Assembly: GCA_013361975.1 (NCBI GenBank)
Contig: JABFXB010000019.1
Span: 73,731-134,505, forward strand
DNA: 60,775 bases
Direction: 5' to 3'
Source: Dermatophilaceae bacterium
GTDB taxonomy: Bacteria; Actinomycetota; Actinomycetes; Actinomycetales; Dermatophilaceae
Below are positions 56,974 to 60,775 of the stretch, one piece after another (the first letter of the stretch is position 1; the number at the start of each line of letters is the position of its first letter). The translations under genes were made by a program, and so were the position numbers. Below the pieces are notes generated by a model. It was not told the DNA's origin. It was given only the letters and a program-made list of their open reading frames with translations, and did not search any database.

Positions 56974-58320
56974 TCACAGGGCAGCGATGACCGACTCGAG
57001 GTGCTCGCGCCCGCTGCGGTAGTAGCGCTCGTTGACGACGTTCGTGTCCTCCCAGCCGCCCACCGCCGTGAGCTGGCCCGGCTGCAGGTTATGCACGTCG
57101 ACGCAGGTCCGGGCGAAACGATGCCTCATGGAGTGCCACACGAGGTCGAACTGCACGCACTCCCGCGAGACCCTCTCGTAGCGGCGGGTGTCGCTGTTCC
57201 ACTCGTCGCACGTCTCGACCCACGTCTGCGTGGGCCACCCGGCTGCGAGCGCCGCCGGCGTGAAGTACTGCTCATGGAACGGGCTGTGGTGGAACATCCC
57301 GCCCCGCGGCGCCGGGAAGAGCAGAGCCTCCGGGTTGGTCCCGGCGGCCTGTTCGACCCGGGCTTGCTCGCATCGCGCGCGAAGCTCCTTCAGGAGCTTG
57401 TAGCCGGTGATGGAGCGCTTGTGCGCGACGGTGCGGCGGGTCTTCTCACCCTTGGGGAGCTTGCGCCGGTTGTCGCCCTCGCGGACGCTGGCGGAGGCGT
57501 CGATCTGCCAGTTGATCGCGATCACTGCTCCTCGCTTGACGAAGGTGACGTCGTCGGCGGTCAGCTGGAAGAGCTCGCCCCATCGGGGCCCGGCGTCGCA
57601 CGCCAGCTCGACCGCGAGACGTCCCCACGCCGGGAAGATCTTGTCGAACTCCGTCGCCAGCGCCACGACGCGGGCGATGCTCGGAGCGTCCTCGTCCCGG
57701 ATGAAGTTCGGGTTCTCGCTGACATCGCGGGCGCGGCTGGCGCGCTTGGGAGCGGCGGTACCTTTCAGGGCGGGAACGACACGGACTGCTCCGGGGGGCA
57801 GCATCTCGGCCTGCTCTGCAGTGAAGTACTTGTGACGGTGACCCCAGATCAGCAGGCCTCGTAGCGCGGACGTGTTGTGGTCGACGCTGTTTCGGGTGCC
57901 GCCCTGGGAGCGCAGGATGTCAGCAAGGTCGCGGTCCAGCTGCATCGCCTGCACGTGTTCGCGGCCCCGGATCATCCGGTTGAGACGTCGTTGCACCTGG
58001 GTGAGGTGGTTGCCGCTCCACGGGGCGCCTTCTTCGCGCTGGTTCTGGTCGTCGGCGTTGATGTACTCCGTGACGAGGTCTCGCAGGGGCGTGAGCCCGC
58101 GCGGACCCATGGCGCGGGCAAGGCTCGCGTCGATCGGAGCAGCTTTGCTCATCGCGCCGTCAAGCGTCCGGCCGCCGCTCGTGCCACCGCGCCTGCCGTC
58201 CGGCTTGCGCCAGGTGAGTCGGTAGTAGGGGTCGGAGCCTGCGGGCGCGAGGACGCTCACGCGTCCGACGTATGCGACCGGGTCGTTCCTGACCAAGGTG
58301 GTCGTGGTCCGGGCGGTCAT
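56974..58320 (-). CDS. Tyrosine recombinase/integrase
   Basis: AVELACDAGPRWGELFQLTADDV ... WHSMRHRFARTCVDVHNLQPGQLTAVGGWEDTNVVNERYYRSGREH. Confidence 0.9.
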   Translation of the reverse strand: MTARTTTTLVRNDPVAYVGRVSVLAPAGSDPYYRLTWRKPDGRRGGTSGGRTLDGAMSKAAPIDASLARAMGPRGLTPLRDLVTEYINADDQNQREEGAPWSGNHLTQVQRRLNRMIRGREHVQAMQLDRDLADILRSQGGTRNSVDHNTSALRGLLIWGHRHKYFTAEQAEMLPPGAVRVVPALKGTAAPKRASRARDVSENPNFIRDEDAPSIARVVALATEFDKIFPAWGRLAVELACDAGPRWGELFQLTADDVTFVKRGAVIAINWQIDASASVREGDNRRKLPKGEKTRRTVAHKRSITGYKLLKELRARCEQARVEQAAGTNPEALLFPAPRGGMFHHSPFHEQYFTPAALAAGWPTQTWVETCDEWNSDTRRYERVSRECVQFDLVWHSMRHRFARTCVDVHNLQPGQLTAVGGWEDTNVVNERYYRSGREHLESVIAAL

Positions 58321-58730
58321 CGCGACACGCTCCTTCCGGCGCGGGGCGAGTAGTCCTTGATGGGGCGGGGCAGCGGCATGCTCTCGACATCGGCCGAAGG
58401 CGTCGCCGGCACGGCCGTCGTGCCGGTCCCGGTGCCGGTGCCGGTGCCGGTGCCGGTCACGGTGTCGCCTTCGGTGTGATGGCCGTTGGCTGGCGTCGAA
58501 GACGCCTCGCCCTGCTGGGTGCGGGTCCGACGAGGCAGGCTGCGGACCCAGTCGAGGATTTCCTGACGGTCCCAGAGGTGGCGTGCCCCGAGGATGAACG
58601 GTGCCGGGAAGGCATCCTGGTAGGTGTACTCGCGGGCGCGGTCGACGCTCACGTGCAGGAGTCGGGCGACATGCTCGATCGTGTAGATCGGGTCGGCGAT
58701 GTCGGGCTGGACGGTGTCATGGGTTGATGT
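58317..58730 (-). CDS. Excisionase/AlpA-like HTH protein
   Basis: DPIYTIEHVARLLHVSVDRAREYTYQDAFPAPFILGARHLWDRQEILDWVRSLP; overlaps integrase start; contains a (GT)n tract. Confidence 0.8.
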   Translation of the reverse strand, partial: TSTHDTVQPDIADPIYTIEHVARLLHVSVDRAREYTYQDAFPAPFILGARHLWDRQEILDWVRSLPRRTRTQQGEASSTPANGHHTEGDTVTGTGTGTGTGTGTTAVPATPSADVESMPLPRPIKDYSPRAGRSVSR

Positions 58731-58911
58731 CATGACTACGTCCGTCCGGACCGGCGGGATGAGCGCAGTCAGGTGCCGAGGCACATCCGTGTGACGTGGG
58801 TCACACTCGCCGGCAACGCCAATCTCATGCGGTGGCTGTCGCGGGTGCGCGCCTAGCGGGGCCCTTGCCGGGGCTTCGAGCGTGTGCGGCGATCGGTTCG
58901 CGCATCCTCAA

Positions 58912-58927
58912 AGTGTAGTGCTCTACA
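58912..58927 (-). promoter_or_regulatory. Palindromic promoter box upstream of excisionase/integrase
   Basis: GTGTAG TGCT CTACAC; reverse strand TACACT 6 nt before ATG 58905. Confidence 0.55.
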
Positions 58928-59233
58928 CACCAGGTGTGAAGGTTTGAAACGACGCGCCGGGTGGCCGGTGATCGGCTCGGAGCCCCGGGCCTCCGCCGGC
59001 GGAAGGTCGTCGGTCGTCCCTGCCGAGATCGCCACCGACAGGGGCTGCGTCCGGGGGGGGCGTCGATGAGCTGGCCAGAGAACTCGGGGCAGACGTCACA
59101 CCGACTGGCCGGCCCGGATGGCCCGGTCGGGGCGGCATCGACAGTGTCGTTCAGCCGCCCGGCGCCGAATCCTGGTGGGAAGCCGTTCAGCCGTTACGAT
59201 TGTCACCAGAGGCGAACTGGAAGGAGGTGCCGC

Positions 59234-59389
59234 GTGACCAAGCGAGTCGTTTCCAAGGAGGCCGTGAAGCGCGCAGCATCACGGTCCACCAAGTCGTCGG
59301 CAGCGCTCGAGCGGCGTTCTGTTCCCGCGGGCTTCCAGCGTTCCGAACGCGTCTCCCAGTTCCTGGCAGCTCGGTCACCACGCGGCTGA
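59234..59389 (+). CDS. Small basic protein upstream of Fic, candidate antitoxin
   Basis: VTKRVVSKEAVKRAASRSTKSSAALERRSVPAGFQRSERVSQFLAARSPRG*; AAGGAGG RBS; TGATG overlap with Fic. Confidence 0.65.
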   Translation: MTKRVVSKEAVKRAASRSTKSSAALERRSVPAGFQRSERVSQFLAARSPRG

Positions 59390-60093
59390 TGTCGCTTCCT
59401 CCCGGGTACGGCGAGACACCGGTTCCCGGAGACGAGCTTCAGTGGTTGCTTCCTGAGGTGCGTGAGGTGCTCGGCGAACCGGTGCTCAAGGCTGCCGTCT
59501 ACGACCTCGAACAGGCGGAGCAGGAGGCCGCCGCCGTCGAGCTGCTCACCGTGATCCTCGTGGGCGTCGACGCCGTGACGGAGTCAGGAAACTACCGCCT
59601 CGACGACACGTATACCGTCCGAGGGGCTCTCGAGGTGGCCGAGCTGCTCACCGACCACTTCCTCCGTGCTTTGCACCACCGGCTCTTCGAGCGCATCTGG
59701 GCGTGGGCGGGGACCTACCGCGCCGTCGAGCTGAACATCGGCGTGCCGCCCCCCATGGTCGCCGTCGACATCCGTGCGTCACTCGAGTCGCTGCGCTACC
59801 GCTGGGAGCACACCTCGGACTGGACCGGACGCCAGCTCGGGATCGCCGCGCATGCAGAGCTGGTGCGTATCCACCCGTTCACCGACGGCAACGGCCGCAC
59901 CACCCGGCTGCTGGCTGACCTGGTGTTCGCTGCCGCCCAGCAGGCCCACCTCGCGCTGACGGAGGAGCCGGTGTGGGAGTACGACTGGGACCTGGACAAG
60001 GCTGACTACATCCGTCTGCTGCGCGAGTACGACCGACATCGCAACCCGAGCGATCTCGCAGCCTTCGTCCCGGTCGTCCGGCTGGGGGAGTAG
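59389..60093 (+). CDS. Fic/DOC domain protein
   Basis: HAELVRIHPFTDGNGRTTRLLADLVF (HPFxDGNGRxxR). Confidence 0.92.
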   Translation: MSLPPGYGETPVPGDELQWLLPEVREVLGEPVLKAAVYDLEQAEQEAAAVELLTVILVGVDAVTESGNYRLDDTYTVRGALEVAELLTDHFLRALHHRLFERIWAWAGTYRAVELNIGVPPPMVAVDIRASLESLRYRWEHTSDWTGRQLGIAAHAELVRIHPFTDGNGRTTRLLADLVFAAAQQAHLALTEEPVWEYDWDLDKADYIRLLREYDRHRNPSDLAAFVPVVRLGE

Positions 60094-60688
60094 GCCGACG
60101 ACCCTGACGGCGCGCCAGGTGGCCGCGCAGTGGCCCGCGGACGGCGCGAGGAGGCCGGCTACCTGCTGCCCGCAGCGTTGAGGACCGAGCCGCCGCCCCG
60201 GGCGCCCCCGACGAGGAGCCGCGGGTGGCGCGGGCCGAATCCCCTGGAGTCTGGCAACGGGTCGCGTCCAGGCCCGCCAGCCACGTCGTCGTCCGTCCGG
60301 GGCAGCCAGGCCACCCCCGACCCCGACCCCGACCCGGGCGACGAGTTCGCGCGCACGATCCTCGAGCCGGCGTACGCCGTCGCACGGGAGGGCCCACCTG
60401 GACGCGTCCCTGCAGCGCCGGAACCTCTGGCGCCGGACCAGCTGGGCAGGAGCCGCGCGGCAGGACGCTCCGTCCGCTCGCGCTCCTCGCGCTCCTCGCG
60501 CGGGTCGAGCGGCCGGCGAGACCGTCGAGATCGTCGTCACCCCTCGAGGACCGTGCAGGACAGGCCGCCCGGCCCACCCAGGACCGACCTGCGTGCGAAA
60601 GTGGTGCGAAAACCGGATACTGGCCACTCCGGACCGGAGTATCTGTGCAGGTCGGAGCCGGTCTCGGCCCTGACCCGCACCGTGAAGA

Positions 60689-60775
60689 TCAGATGTCGCG
60701 GAAGACCTCGATGGTGGCTCCGAGCGCGTTGAGCCGCTCGGCGAGGTCCTCGTAGCCGCGGTTGATGACGTAGAC
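60689..60775 (-). CDS. murA: UDP-N-acetylglucosamine 1-carboxyvinyltransferase, C-terminus (truncated by window)
   Basis: Reverse translation VYVINRGYEDLAERLNALGATIEVFRDI*. Confidence 0.75.
   Translation of the reverse strand, partial: VYVINRGYEDLAERLNALGATIEVFRDI

Noticed and set aside
58424-58458. GGTGCC hexamer repeats as a separate mobile or regulatory element
   Set aside because: In frame within the excisionase gene, encoding a Gly-Thr linker; simple low-complexity coding repeat.
60130-60755. Forward ORFs between fic and murA
   Set aside because: Low-complexity R/P/S-rich translations without recognisable motifs; likely non-coding GC-rich spacer.

Overview
High-GC actinobacterial window, mostly a dense metal/metalloid and sulfur accessory region (about 1-43.7 kb) followed by a mobile-element-like region (about 44-60.6 kb). 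The right edge is the 3' end of a murA-like housekeeping gene.

Left part: CDF efflux, ArsR, DUF3105, DUF305, CopC, a DtxR / multicopper oxidase / ZIP operon, a CadA-like P-type ATPase, and a BlaI/M56-regulated copper/thiol-redox block (CopC-CopD, CcdA, redoxins). Then a CstR-like persulfide/rhodanese module, an ars cluster (Acr3, ArsD, ArsA, two ArsC), a merA-less mer-like cluster, a second ArsR with flavoprotein and MFS genes, and an exonuclease-BRCT-Lsr2-like gene.

Several genes in the left part are visibly broken: a multicopper oxidase with an in-frame TAG, CopC-CopD frameshifted at a G7 tract, and P-type ATPase, ZIP and cupredoxin remnants.

Right part: two paralogous pairs of unknown genes behind near-identical, apparently leaderless palindromic promoters; a RelA/SpoT-domain gene with a small overlapping partner (candidate ToxSAS module); a DyP peroxidase with a Cna-B-like tail; and a two-gene divergent serine-recombinase-like system. 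It ends with a tyrosine recombinase plus excisionase and a Fic gene with a small upstream partner.

All calls come from reading the translations and DNA by eye. No database searches were run.
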